Positions 1 through 10,423 of a stretch of DNA of 64,000 nt are shown here, in pieces. Both the position numbers and the translations under genes were made by a program. Source of the stretch: Acorus gramineus (Eukaryota > Streptophyta > Magnoliopsida > Acorales > Acoraceae); the NCBI GenBank assembly GCA_030737835.1, contig CM060854.1, forward strand, positions 13,790,607-13,854,606, given 5' to 3'. The notes under the pieces were generated by a model. The model was not told where the DNA came from. It did not search any database and saw nothing but the letters and a program-made list of their open reading frames with translations. The number at the start of each line of letters is the position of its first letter. The stretch's first letter is position 1.

Positions 1-1302
1 TGTTGGGTATTCTAGATGTATTTTTGAGTATTTTATGCATTGTTCTCACCATATTGAATGTCTGTCTTGCAGATCTAGACGGACGGTCGCGCGACGACCC
101 CGATCCGGTGAGTGGGACATTTGATTAAATGCTAGTATTTGTTTACAATGCATGTTATAGTGAATATTATAGGGGAGGGGCCTTGCGAGGACAGCGGTGA
201 GACCCGGGTTAGGGTACACCGTGTTCCTTGTTTGGTTGTCGGGGTGTCCTATAACGGGAACTCACGCTACCCTTCCGCGATATTCCACCTTGTTATAACC
301 ATATGCATGTTCCCCGCATCGTAGTTATGCGCCCTGGTGGGTTCTGAGGAATTCAGAACATTAGTGTTGTTATAATGTGCTGTCTGCGGATCCAAGTGGA
401 TCATATGCGATGGGGGATCCGGTAGAGACTACCCCAGCGTTAGACAGGGCCTTCCTGACAGAGGGCTCCCATTAGTAGGCACCTCCTGATTTTGGACGGA
501 CTGTGCTGAATGTGGGAGTAGACCAGGCGGCCTACGGAGTGGAGGAGAGACTATCGGTGGACCAAGGGTGACCAACAGCCTAGTCAGTCCCAAAATCCTA
601 TGTCACCCATTGAAGGGTGAGGGTGAGGGTGTAGTGGGTTGGCGATGAGCGACCCGCTGGATTTGTTTATGGATGCTAGTCAGTCCCAAAATCCTATGTC
701 ACCCATTGAGGGTGAGGGTGAGGGTGTGGTGGGTTGGCGATGAGCGACCCACTGGAGTTGTGATTGGATGCTTGTAAGTCCCTCACCCATTGAAGGGTGA
801 GGGTGAGGGTGTGGCGGGTTGGCGGAAGCGACCCGCTGGTTATGTGTAGCCAGTCCCAATATCCTTTGTCGCCCATTGAAGGGTGAGGGTGAGGGTGTAG
901 TGGGTTGGCGATTGAGCAACCCGCGTGTGGCTCACCCCTCGCATAATGTTTTCTCTTCAGTGTCATCTGAGTCGGATCCAGAGGAGGAGCTCCCCGAGGG
1001 ACTTCATCAGTAGCGGAGTAGCGCCACGTCCCGCGAGTTGCAGAGACTATCAGCATCCCTTGTACCAGTATGTATTATTTTCCGTGCTTGGGCACGCGTT
1101 TGTGTTGTATTTGGACGTCTTTGTATGTATATTGGCTCTCACAGGACATGTGATTATGTATGGAGTCTGTAGTGTGTTTTGATTACAGATTCAGTCTTTA
1201 GTTATCCGCATTTGGTGTATATATCATGTCAGCCCTGCTTTTGTTGTCTGTGTGTCATTTGTATGATATTATTGACCTCCTGTGTAGATTCTGATATTTT
1301 AC
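1..1302 (+). mobile_element. Tekay-type LTR fragment, cut by the window edge
   Basis: This is the right-hand part of the long LTR family that dominates the window. It begins just before the mini-exon (splice acceptor at 71-72, mini-exon 73-107, donor GT at 108-109) and runs through the G-tract modules and the third exon. That exon follows an acceptor AG at 959-960 and reads VSSESDPEEELPEGLHQ then stop. The copy breaks at about 1302 inside the LTR 3' end, before the expected CCGGGGACGG terminal signature. The mini-exon here is 35 nt where other copies have 36, so this copy is decayed in that frame. The sequence to the left is outside the window. Confidence 0.85.
585..925 (+). repeat. Four tandem G-tract/hairpin modules within the LTR
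   Basis: A unit of about 90 bp is repeated roughly four times. Each unit has CAGTCCC, then TATGTCACCC, a short loop, then GGGTGAGGGTGAGGGTGT (the third unit lacks part of its left side), then an inverted repeat. The stems are GTGGGTTG/CGACCCGC, GTGGGTTG/CGACCCAC, GCGGGTTG/CGACCCGC and GTGGGTTG/CAACCCGC. All four can pair, with changes on one arm often matched on the other. The intact element has two units, so copy number varies between LTRs. Confidence 0.85.
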
Positions 1303-2307
1303 ATCGCCGACCCACCACACCCTCACCCGCACGTTCGCGCTGCCCTGCCAGCATGCCCAACAGCGCCCAGCCCTGCGCTGCCTTGCCTGCCTGCCAGCCA
1401 ACCCGGGACAGCCCTACCTCCTCTCCGACGGCCACCAATGGCCTCCAACCGCCACCAACCGCCACCAACGGCCACCCACCGCCACCCACAGCCACCCATA
1501 CTCAAAATCACCCTCCTAACAATCATCTAAACAAGAAAGGAAGGAAAGGAAACCTTACCCAAGGAAGGAAAGGAAGGAAGGGAAGATCGGTTGCTAAGGC
1601 GCACCGAAACACCTCCTCCAAGGCCACCACCGCCAAGATCTTCCTCAGCCCTAAAACCAGCTGAAATCAGAGGAGAAAAGAGGGCATGAGAAGGGGTCAC
1701 GCATGTGGGAACTCGAATCCGAGACCACCGGAAGGTAGATCGGGAGCTCACCTATCCTTTCTCTTCTTAGGGTTTTTGGTTTCAAGCACCCTAGCTAGGT
1801 CAAAAATGAGGTTTAAAGAGAGGGAAGAGAGAGAAAACTTGGTGGAGAAGATGATGAATAGTGGGGGGAGATATTTTAGCTTCACTTATAAGTCAACCCC
1901 CACTTAGATTAGGTTAAACTAGGTTTAGGCTAGGATTAATTTGGTTTAAGTGTGGTTTGACCCTAGTCAACCCAACCACACAAAAGCCAAAAACATTTGA
2001 CCAAGTCATGGGCCCCACCTTGACCAAGTCAAGTCTCCCAATGACTTCTCGCTCGGTCAAAACCCGGATACGCTTCGAACTGTGAAATTCTGAAACGTTA
2101 CCGGAATTCGATGAAACTTTCGTGAGTGGCTTGGAATGGCACCAGGACACATAATATGCAGTTAGATTTTCAATCGGAGCCCTCAACCTCAGGGTGATAG
2201 CTAAAAGCCCAATGTTTAGCGATTCCGATCGAAAAACGAAAAAAACTGAAAAACTGCCAGAATGTTCCAATGGTTACCAGAAGGTTAAAAGTGACACATA
2301 TATAACA
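1303..2307 (-). mobile_element. 3' LTR remnant of a minus-strand Tekay element
   Basis: Read on the minus strand, the LTR begins at 2307 with TGTTATATATGTGTCAC next to a polypurine tract. It continues through U3, the leader and the first splice donor (near 1560), then loses most of its interior. The last piece (about 1303-1329) is the G-tract/hairpin motif, joined directly to sequence near the start of the GC-rich core. The full-length partner at 5797-8823 shows that about 1.5 kb is missing at this join. At 1303 it abuts a plus-strand LTR copy, giving a head-on junction of two LTR fragments. Confidence 0.8.
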
Positions 2308-2321
2308 TTCTTCCCCCCTTA
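2308..2321 (-). other. Polypurine tract of the minus-strand element
   Basis: On the minus strand this reads TAAGGGGGGAAGAA, immediately before the LTR start TGTTATATATG. It is the plus-strand priming site used in reverse transcription. The same tract precedes the LTRs at 42148 and 62433. Confidence 0.8.
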
Positions 2322-2352
2322 GGAAATTTTGTCCTCAAAATAATACAAAAAC

Positions 2353-3175
2353 ATCTAGGAAGGGAAGAGATGCGGATACGCGTCACGCAAGGCATCCTCG
2401 AGCTCCCAAATGGCCTCGGCACCGGAACGGTGCTGCCATCGCACTTTGACCAACTGGACGGTCTTGGTGCGGAGCCTCTTCTCGCGGCGGTCCATGATCT
2501 CAATCGGCTGCTCGACGAATGACAAGCCCGGCTCGAAGACGAGCGGCTCGAACGGGATGACGTGAGCAGGATCGTGGACATAACGCCTCGGCCATGGGAC
2601 AAGGACGACGTCGTGGGCATGAACCAGCTGTGGGGGAAAGGCTACATGATAAGCCACCTCCCCAATCCACTCAATGATGAGAAATGGTCCTATTAAAGAG
2701 CAAACTCAGCTTGCCCCGAACGTCGAAACAGAGGGTGCCCCTAAACCAGGACACCTTCTTGAAAATATGGTCGCCAAACCCAAAGGGAAGCCCCTGGCGA
2801 CGATGACCTGCGTAGCCTTCTGTCGGTTCTGGGAGGTGCAGATGTACACACGAACCAACCGGGCCACCGCAAGGTCAAACAACTAACTTATGGCCCCTCC
2901 AACTGGCGCTCCACAACCGTCCCAACACAAGGGAGGTATGAAACTGCGCCTGTAGAGTGCCTTTCACAGATCCATCTGGGTGCTCGAATGGCAGTCGCTT
3001 GCAGGCATACCCCAACAAATGGGTGGTGCCTCACCCAACTGCCCTCATCATCGAGCACGCAGGCAAATAGCATGTCCTCCAAGGCCTGAATCGTCCTCTT
3101 TGACTGGCTGTCCATCGGCGATGAAACGCTGTACTTAAATGGAGGCTCGCGCCAAAAGCTGCGCCACAACCTCAA
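2353..3175 (-). pseudogene. Degenerate Tekay pol 3' end (integrase and chromodomain)
   Basis: The minus strand from about 2657 down to 2355 encodes the integrase C-terminal region and the chromodomain. Readable anchors are [42 protein letters not shown] and the terminal YPHLFPS followed by stop, all close to the intact copy at 42100. Further upstream (2888-3175) comes an integrase-core remnant with DSQSKRTIQALEDML, matching the catalytic Glu region, and VVERQLEGP. Frameshifts separate these blocks and sequence between them is rearranged, so no protein can be made. The product would have integrated element cDNA, with the chromodomain steering it to chromatin marks. Confidence 0.85.
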
Positions 3176-4450
3176 AGTAACCCTCGCGTCTCACCCGAAA
3201 ATAGCGCCGACTGGAGTGCCATGAAGACGAACAATCACGAAGGTGAAAACCCACGTCAAGGCGTCCAGAGACTCAACCAGTCGGATAGGGAGGGAAGCGC
3301 GGACTTAGTCAGTCGGTCAATGATCACCTAGACGGCGTCGTGACCCGAACGTGACATTAGCGAGTCCGCAACAATCCCTGATAACTCACTCCCACGTCCA
3401 CTGAGGAATCTCGATGGACTGACGCGTTCCAACGCGATGATGATTATCGAACTTGCCTGAGGGCATGCAATCCTTGGGAAAACAAGGTCACCCACATCAC
3501 CTTTTCATCACACCACAGCAATCGCAATGAAGACTACCTCAAAGTAGTCCTCGGAAGCCCAATAAAACTTTTGAGATCCACGAAGGCATCCGGCGCATTC
3601 GTCAACCCCGACGGCAGTACTTAAAACTCGTAGTGCCTGAACGGTCACGAAAGGCCATCTGCGGGATGTCCAACTCTCAGATCTCCAACTTGCGGTACCC
3701 TTGTGCGAAGATCGATCTAACAGCAGACACTCGCTCCCAGAGCTGGTCAAATAGATCATCGATTCGCAGCAAGGTAATTGATCTTCAACCTCCACGGGGA
3801 GATCAAAACAACACCACGAACAATTAAGTTCAGATTCTGCTCCTTGAGCCTGGCTGGCACTCATGATAACACTTACACACTAGGTAAGCCGCTCAACCGC
3901 ACTTAATCCACAAGACACGCATTAAGGGGTCGTCGAACCTCGACAATGCCTATGCGACGTCATCTATCTGATAGGCGGTTGAGTCCCATCACGAATGCTA
4001 GCTTCGCGTCTTCTCCTTATTTACGACCAATGTGGGCCAAAACGCGATAGTATCCACAACTGTGCTTCACATGCCGCCAGAGATAGGTCGCTCATCTATA
4101 ACCATTGGAACTCCGGCATCCTGCACTCCATGGGCAGATTCATCACGGGGAGTCCACGCTCTCGACATCATTTAGCAGCACTCTCCCGGTGTGGCCTCTA
4201 CCTGGTAGCCTCCCCAGCCCGCTATCTCTGCCATATGGGCGCACCAACAAGCATAGCATCTGGGAGCACCTCACAGGGCTCTGGCCTCAACCGGGCAGCT
4301 ACAACACACAATGATATATCGAAGCGACTCCAGGTGTCACTATGGAACCCAGTCCACAAGCGATCGCCCACTAAGCTGCAATAGGACGCACCCAATCCCG
4401 ATCGTACGCATCACCACTCGCTACAGCACCTTCCAAGTGAGAGGGAAAAA

Positions 4451-4647
4451 TCCACCATCAATTTGATGCTTCTAAGGTATTCCTTGACTGGGAAAAGAAA
4501 CCTTGGCAGGGCACCATGAGGTCCCGATATAGGATACCCCGACAACCAAACAAGGAACACGGAGTACCCTAGCCCGGGTCTCAACGCTGACCCTGCAAGG
4601 CCCCTTAATCCGTAGTAGGAAGTCTAGAAGAAGACATCATCCCTTAA
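4451..4647 (-). repeat. LTR-derived cassette in pol, copy 1
   Basis: On the minus strand the cassette starts near TTAAGGGATGATGTCTTC. It contains the LTR block GGGGCCTTGC...GACCCGGGCTAGGGTAC...TTTCTTTTCCCAG and ends CATCAAATTGATGGTGGA. The two outer flanks are not part of the LTRs in this window. The same boundaries recur at 4758-4952 and 59968-60163. Confidence 0.7.
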
Positions 4648-4757
4648 TGAGCAATACTCCACATCCTCAACACTTTACACTGGCGCCGCACGCGAACCCA
4701 CGGTTACCAGCGATACCGATACACGGGGAAGAAGCTCCAACCAAAACTCGCACTTGT

Positions 4758-4952
4758 TCCACCATCAGTGTGATGCTTCTAAGGTATTCCTTGACTGGGA
4801 AAAGAAACCTTGGGAGGGCACCATGAGGTCCCGATATAGGATATCCCGACAACCAAACAAGGAACACGGAGTACCCTAGCCCGGGTCTCAACGCTGTCCT
4901 CGCAAAGCCCCTTAATCCAGAAGGAATCACTAGAAGAAGACATCACCCTTAA
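4758..4952 (-). repeat. LTR-derived cassette in pol, copy 2
   Basis: This is the second copy of the cassette. On the minus strand it is preceded by GTAGTGTTC and followed by AAGTGCGAGTTTTGGTTGGA, an RT segment (KCEFWLE). The same two flanking joins are present in the plus-strand element at 59968-60163. The two elements therefore share one rearrangement and did not break independently. Confidence 0.7.
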
Positions 4953-5480
4953 AGAACACTACCAACCCCACTGGATCATCTACATCTAGATAATCTCCCA
5001 TCGATGTCCTTCAACATCCATCACGAGGCCGGACCCAATATCTATGGGAACGGTCGAACAACGAATGGGTCACGAGGGACGCGTCTTCGCCTCATCCACA
5101 CCCTCACTCTTGAAAGGAGGAAACTTGGGACTTTGGGAGAGACTTAGACTGTTCTACACCCCTGGTCCATCGGTAGCCTCTCCCCGCTCCGTAGCTTACC
5201 TGGTACAGGATAGCCTGTCTAACGTCGGGGCTGTACTACACGGATCTGACGAAGGGGAGAACGATTCCACGCTCGCGACATCATTCATTAACCCTCTTCC
5301 GGGTAGCCTCTACCTGGCATACTCCCATGATCAGTACCCCTCCGACTGCATCGGTGGTACCTACGGATGGGAACCCTCTGCCAGGACAGCTACAACCCGG
5401 CCTCTTCAACTTGGACAACCACTCTCGATACTCGCTTATCGAGATACCACACACTTGCATAACTGCAACCAACCCACTCA

Positions 5481-5677
5481 TCTGGGCCTCTAATGCTCTC
5501 GTTGAGTCTCCACCAAATCCGCTAACCGAGCGTAAGCACGCTCCCATGCAGGAGGCTCCTGCGCCATTCCTGGTCTCACAGCCGAGACTCTCCAGTAGCA
5601 TCCCCACCTCTGGTAGGTCCGGAAACCTCCAAAGGTCGAGAGGGACCACGTCCACGCATTCCTCTGTGAGGAGGCAT
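5481..5677 (-). pseudogene. Tekay gag N-terminal remnant
   Basis: On the minus strand an ATG at 5677-5675 opens a reading frame starting MPPHRGMRGRGPSRPLEV. This matches the gag start of the intact element at 37364 (MPPRRGRRGRGPSRPLEV). In-frame stops and indels follow within 60 codons, and homology fades after the DLVETQ-like region. Gag would have formed the virus-like particle. Confidence 0.75.
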
Positions 5678-5779
5678 ATCAGCAACCCAAGAAACCAGAC
5701 ACTAGGATCAGAATACTCATATAGAAATCCTAGGACTCATCTCTACGAAAAAGAAGACCATTAGCTCTGACAGGACCAG

Positions 5780-5791
5780 GCTCTGATACCA
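5780..5791 (-). other. Primer-binding site (initiator Met tRNA)
   Basis: The minus strand reads TGGTATCAGAGC a few bases after the LTR end. This is the classic plant PBS complementary to the 3' end of initiator methionine tRNA, where minus-strand cDNA synthesis starts. Confidence 0.9.
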
Positions 5792-5796
5792 ACTTT

Positions 5797-8700
5797 TGTC
5801 ACGCCAGGGCGGCCGTCCCCGGGACGCGGCAAGTGTATACATGATATCAGCAGTCTATACAGGAGATCAATAAAATACCCTAAACAACATAAACAATTGC
5901 AACACAGACAACAAAGGGGCTGACATGACATATACACAAAAAGCGGAAGCTAAAAGACTGAATCTGTAACTCAAATACATATTACAGACTCGATACACAA
6001 TCAACTGTCCTGTGAGAGCCAATATATATAATGACATCCAAATATAATACAAACATGTGCCCAAGCACAGAATACAATACATACAATCAAAAAGGGATGC
6101 TGATAGCTCTAACACTCGCGAAAATGTGGCGCTGCACCGCTACTGCTGAAGTCCCTCGGTGAGCTCCTCCTCCAGATCCAACTCAGATAGCACTGGAGAA
6201 TAATATATGCGAGGGGTGAGCCACACGCTCAGTGAACAGCACAACCCATGCATCACAGTTCATATTAACCACAATTATTATTCAAGCCTCAAAGTGGCAG
6301 GAACTACACAATCCAGTGGGTCGCTACATCGCCGACCCACCACACCCTCACCCTCACCCCTCAATAGGTGACATAGGATATTGGGACTGACTACACAAAA
6401 CCGGCGGGTCGCTACATCGCCGACCCACCACACCCTCACCCTCACCCCTCAATAGGTGACATAGGATATTGGGACTGACTAGGCTGTTGGTCACCCTTGG
6501 TCCACCGATAGTCTCTCCTCCACTCCGTAGGCCGCTTGGCCACTCCCACATTCAGCACAGTCCATCCCAAATCAGGAGGTGCCTACTGATGGGAGCCCTC
6601 CACGGGACGGCCTTTCTAACGCTGGGGCAGTCTCTACACGGATCCAACGAAGGGAACAGAACAGCCTATCCATACGCATATGATCCACTCGGATCCGCCG
6701 ACAACACATCTCAACAACTCTAATGTCATGAATTCTTCAGAATTCCTTCAGGGCGCATAACCAAGATGCGGGGAACATATATAATAATAATTAACGAGGG
6801 TTATAATATTATTGGGAAAAGATACCTTCGGAGGGCGGCATGAAGTCCCGATATAGGACATCCCGACAACCAAACAAGGAACACGGAGTACCCTAGCCCG
6901 GGTCTCAATGTTGACCTCGCAAGGCCCCTCCCTATAATATTATCTAAGACATGCTAATAATCATATGCTAGCATTTAATTTAATAAATTAAACTAGTAGG
7001 ACGCATGCATAGGTCGAGGCTTCCTAGCATGAGAACAGGGTGACAGGATGCATGGCTCTTACACATATCCTAAGGGTGCAAGTCCCTAACATACACGGTC
7101 TAGGGTAGCATGCATACTACATATTTATCATGTTTGCATGGATTACATATTACACAAGTTAATATAGACTGTAGTGCCCCAGGGGAGGACGGTATACGCC
7201 CAAGTCCATATAGCGCCTCCCTACTGGGTTGGATTGTCCCACTCACCGATAGTCGGGTCGTCGCGCGACCGTCCGTCAAGATCTGCAAGACAGGGTAATC
7301 AACTAGGTGAGTAAAATACACAAATACACAAAAAATACTCTAAAAATACACAACACTCGGGCAAATGTACATACGGCCCGTACGCACGCGAGCCCGAGCA
7401 CCCCGACTCACTCCCGAACCCCTGGGCAGCCGTACACATGGCCACCCGCCCCGGGTGCACAGCCGAACCCCGGCCCGCGCGCCCAGAAGCATTGCTGAGC
7501 CAAGCCCGCACGTCCGGACACCCTGCCGAGCCCCCCACCGGTGCACCGCGCGCTCACTGCGCCCCAGCGCAGCAACCCGCGCGCACACCCGCACGCCCAG
7601 CACCCCATCGCAGCATCCCGCACGCACCCCGCGCGCACCACCAGCTCGCCCAACCGCGCACGCACAGCACGCCCTGCGCCTCTGCGCAGCGCTCCTCGCG
7701 CACGCCCCCGCACGGCCTTATGCGCGCAGCACCCGCACGCGGCTCTGCGCGCGCAGCACGCCCTGCGCCTCTGCGCAGCGCTCCGCGCACATACCCTCAC
7801 ACGGCGCCCAGCACGCAGCATCCGCACACTCCTGCTCCACCCGCGCGCACACGCACGCGCACTCCCGCGCTGCTCTGCCAGCATGCCCGACAGCGCCCAG
7901 CATTGCGCCTGCCTGCGCTGCCCTGCCTGCCTGCCAGTCTACCCGGGACAACCCTACCTCCTCTCCGACGGCCACCAATGGCCTCCAACCGCCACCAACC
8001 GCCACCAACGGCCACCCACCGCCACCCACAGCCACCCATAGTCAAAATCACCCTCCTAACAATCATCTAAACAAGAAAGGAAGGAAAGGAAACCTTACCC
8101 AAGGAAGGAAAGGAAGGAAGGGAAGATCGGTTGCTTTTCGCGCACCGAAACACCTCCTCCAAGGCCACCACCACCAAGATCTCCCTCAGCCCTAAAAACA
8201 GCTGAAATCAGAGGAGAAAAGAGGGCGTGAGAAGGGGTCACGCATGTGGGAACTCGAATCCGAGACCACCGGAAGGTAGATCGGGAGCTCACCTAACCTC
8301 CTTAGCTAAGTCAAAAATGAGGTTTTAAGGAGAGGGAAGAGAGAGAAAACTTGGTGGAGAAGATGATGAATAGTGGGGGGAGAAAGATATTTAGCTCACT
8401 TATAATCAACCCCCACTTAGATTAGGCTAAGCTAGGTTTAGGCTAGGATTAATTAGGTTTAAGTGTGGTTTGACCCTAGTCAACCCAACCACACAAAAAG
8501 CCAAAAACATTTGACCAAGTCATGGGCCCCACCTTGACCAAGTCAAGTCTCCCAATGACTTCTCGCTCGGTCAAAACCCGGATACGCTTCGGAACTGCGA
8601 AATTCTGAAACGTTACCGGAATTCGATGAAACTTTCGTGAGTGGCTTGGAATGGCACCAGGACACATAATATGCAGTTAGATTTTCAATCGGAGCCCTCA

Positions 8701-8823
8701 ACCTCAGGGTGATAGCTAAAAGCCCGAAATTTTAGCGGTTCCGATCGAAAAACGAAAAAAACTGAAAAACTGCCAGAATGGTCCAATGGTTACCAGAAGG
8801 TTAAAAGTGACACATATATAACA
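5797..8823 (-). mobile_element. Complete 5' LTR of the minus-strand Tekay element (3027 bp)
   Basis: On the minus strand it starts TGTTATATATGTGTCAC at 8823 and ends GGCGTGACA at 5797, so it has TG...CA ends. It carries all family landmarks: first donor near 8100, GC-rich core about 7390-7930, mini-exon near 7252-7287 (frame LDGRSRDDPTI), two G-tract/hairpin modules (about 6310-6480), and a third exon near 6200 whose frame reads VLSELDLEEELTEGLQQ then stop. The outer flank (GCTAC at 8824-8828) has no visible partner because the other LTR is truncated. Confidence 0.9.
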
Positions 8824-9825
8824 GCTACATTGAAGTTACTGTTACATTTATACAGCATAGTTATACAATCATAAGATTGTTACATTTATATTTATGCAAC
8901 ATTGTTATATTATGTAACAGTTATAATCACATAAATGTAACAAAACTAAAACAACTAATTGTTAAATTCATGATAAAAGTTCATGAATGTTTTAACTCAT
9001 ATACTGTTTTTTGTTACATTCATATATAAATGTAACAAAATGAAACATTTACCAGCACATATTACATTGGTTCCACAAATTTAAAAATAAATCATCTCTT
9101 TAATTGTTTGTTACATTCATTGAAGGAAGAAACTAAAAATGTCACATTATTGCGTATCATGCAATAAAAAAAAGCTGGAACATTTTTTTTGGTGTTATTT
9201 AGGTAATTTTGGTGTAATTTAGGTAGATTTTGGTGTAATTTAGGTAAGTTTTGGTGTAACTGAAATAGAAAATTCATAAGAATTTTAAAATTCAAATTTT
9301 GAAATAAGCAATCTTATAGTAACTAAAATTAATGTGAAAGATTAATAAGAAAAAAAAGGGATTTGGGTTAATGAGATATATTTTTAATAATGAACATATT
9401 CGTATTTTGTCATTTTACCTATTTTCAAAAGTCAACAAGCTAACCAATAAGGTGATGACACTCATGGGGCTTATGAGTAGAGCCTATAACTTGGGGTTTA
9501 TATATCATCACTGTTCCAAATAATATGTAGCTATATTACGTGACAAGCACACGTGTTTTACATTATTAACCACTACCCCGTGAAAATAAGGGGGTGAACA
9601 ACATGATTAGTTAACATGCTTTCAATTACATTTCTTTAAATATCATCATTCATAATAGGGTGCGGTTATAGCCACCCCACAGGTTCTCTTACCCATCCCC
9701 TTTATTTTCCCACCTAGACATATACTTACAATTTATAAGTTCACCCTCTCATATATACTCCACCCTACTCACTCAACCCCACCCCATCCATTCATTCGAT
9801 CCTCCCACTCTCTCTCTCTCTCTCT
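8824..9825. other. AT-rich intergenic DNA with a short tandem repeat
   Basis: I see no gene here. At 9183-9262 a unit of about 20 bp (TTTTGGTGTAATTTAGGTAA and variants) is repeated about four times. From 8824 to 9060 the words TTACATTTAT and ATGTAACA recur on both strands, suggesting a decayed inverted-repeat element. The last 150 bp become pyrimidine-rich (CT repeat at 9810-9825) and probably are the 5' flank of the DJ-1-like fragment that follows. Confidence 0.6.
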
Positions 9826-10368
9826 ATGTCCTCCACTCCCTTCCTCTTTGTTCCAGCCCAGCCCCGCCCCGCCCAGTTCCATCCCCGCACAGCCCGGCCC
9901 AAAGCCGCCGACATCCCTCTCTCTAGGTCCTCCTGATCTCCCTCCTCCTTTGTTGCATCAAATCTGTCCGATGCAAAGATCTTGGTCTTGGTCCCGATCA
10001 CCAATGGCACGGAACCGATGGAGGCAGTGATCAACATCGACGTCCTCCGCAGATCCGACGTCGACGTTACCTTCGCATCCGTCGCGTCCGCTCTCCAAGT
10101 GGACGCCATATGGGGACTCAGGTTGGTCGCAGACGCCCTCGTCTCTCATTGTGCCAGATCGGTCTTCAATCTCGTCTCCCTCCATGTAAGTGCGCGCTCT
10201 TTGATCTCGATCTCCCAATTTGTTTCCCCAATGTGATTTCAAGTCTATAAATCGTTTTGATCTGTGTGGGGAGGGATGTCTGGTTCGGCGAATTTGAGGG
10301 ACTGTGAGGCTTTAGAGGGCTTGGTGAGGAAGCACATGTTGGAAGGGTACTGCAAATTTGCAATATCT
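9826..10368 (+). pseudogene. DJ-1/PfpI family protein fragment (broken exons 1-2)
   Basis: Members of this family are glutamine-amidotransferase-like glyoxalase or deglycase and redox-protective proteins, and plant ones often carry two DJ-1 domains. From an ATG at 9826 the frame has a Ser/Pro/Arg-rich leader that could be a transit peptide, then an in-frame TGA at 9934-9936. It then reads the typical first strand and helix: ILVLVPITNGTEPMEAV, then IDVLRR, DVTFASV and LVADAL. Exon 1 ends at 10185 before a good donor GTAAGT. The next exon (about 10270) reads GGMSGSANLRDCEALEGLV, as the family does, but the two bases before it are GG instead of AG. Homology ends near 10368. The premature stop, lost acceptor and truncation make it a pseudogene. 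Confidence 0.8.
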
Positions 10369-10423
10369 TATTTGAGATCTTTGGTATACTGAGAGTATTT
10401 AAACTTCTATCAAGATTTAATGA

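Larger units (their letters stand above)
3176..5480 (-). other. Scrambled internal region of the minus-strand element
   Basis: This is where integrase, RNase H, RT, protease and the gag C-terminus should lie, but only short pol-like patches can be read (for example mutated integrase segments near 3200-3500). The rest is a patchwork. It holds two copies of a roughly 195-bp LTR-derived cassette (4451-4647 and 4758-4952) and stretches resembling LTR leader sequence on the minus strand (about 5155-5400). I see no open gene. The organisation points to repeated illegitimate recombination or template switching between related elements. Confidence 0.6.

Noticed and set aside
600-640. GGGTGAGGGTGA resembling telomeric repeats
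   Set aside because: The plant telomere unit is TTTAGGG; here the runs are short, lie within each LTR, and are tied to a hairpin.
7365-8195. Long open frames on both strands in the GC-rich LTR cores (also 11170-12087, 54812-55546, 57474-58046, 63276-63890)
   Set aside because: They are Ala/Arg/Pro-rich translations of GCGCGTG-type low-complexity DNA, occur in several frames at once, and are not kept between copies.
9982-10236. Intact small DJ-1 protein from the internal frame
   Set aside because: The open frame runs into intron sequence after the GTAAGT donor at 10186, lacks a start in good position, and carries only the first third of the domain.
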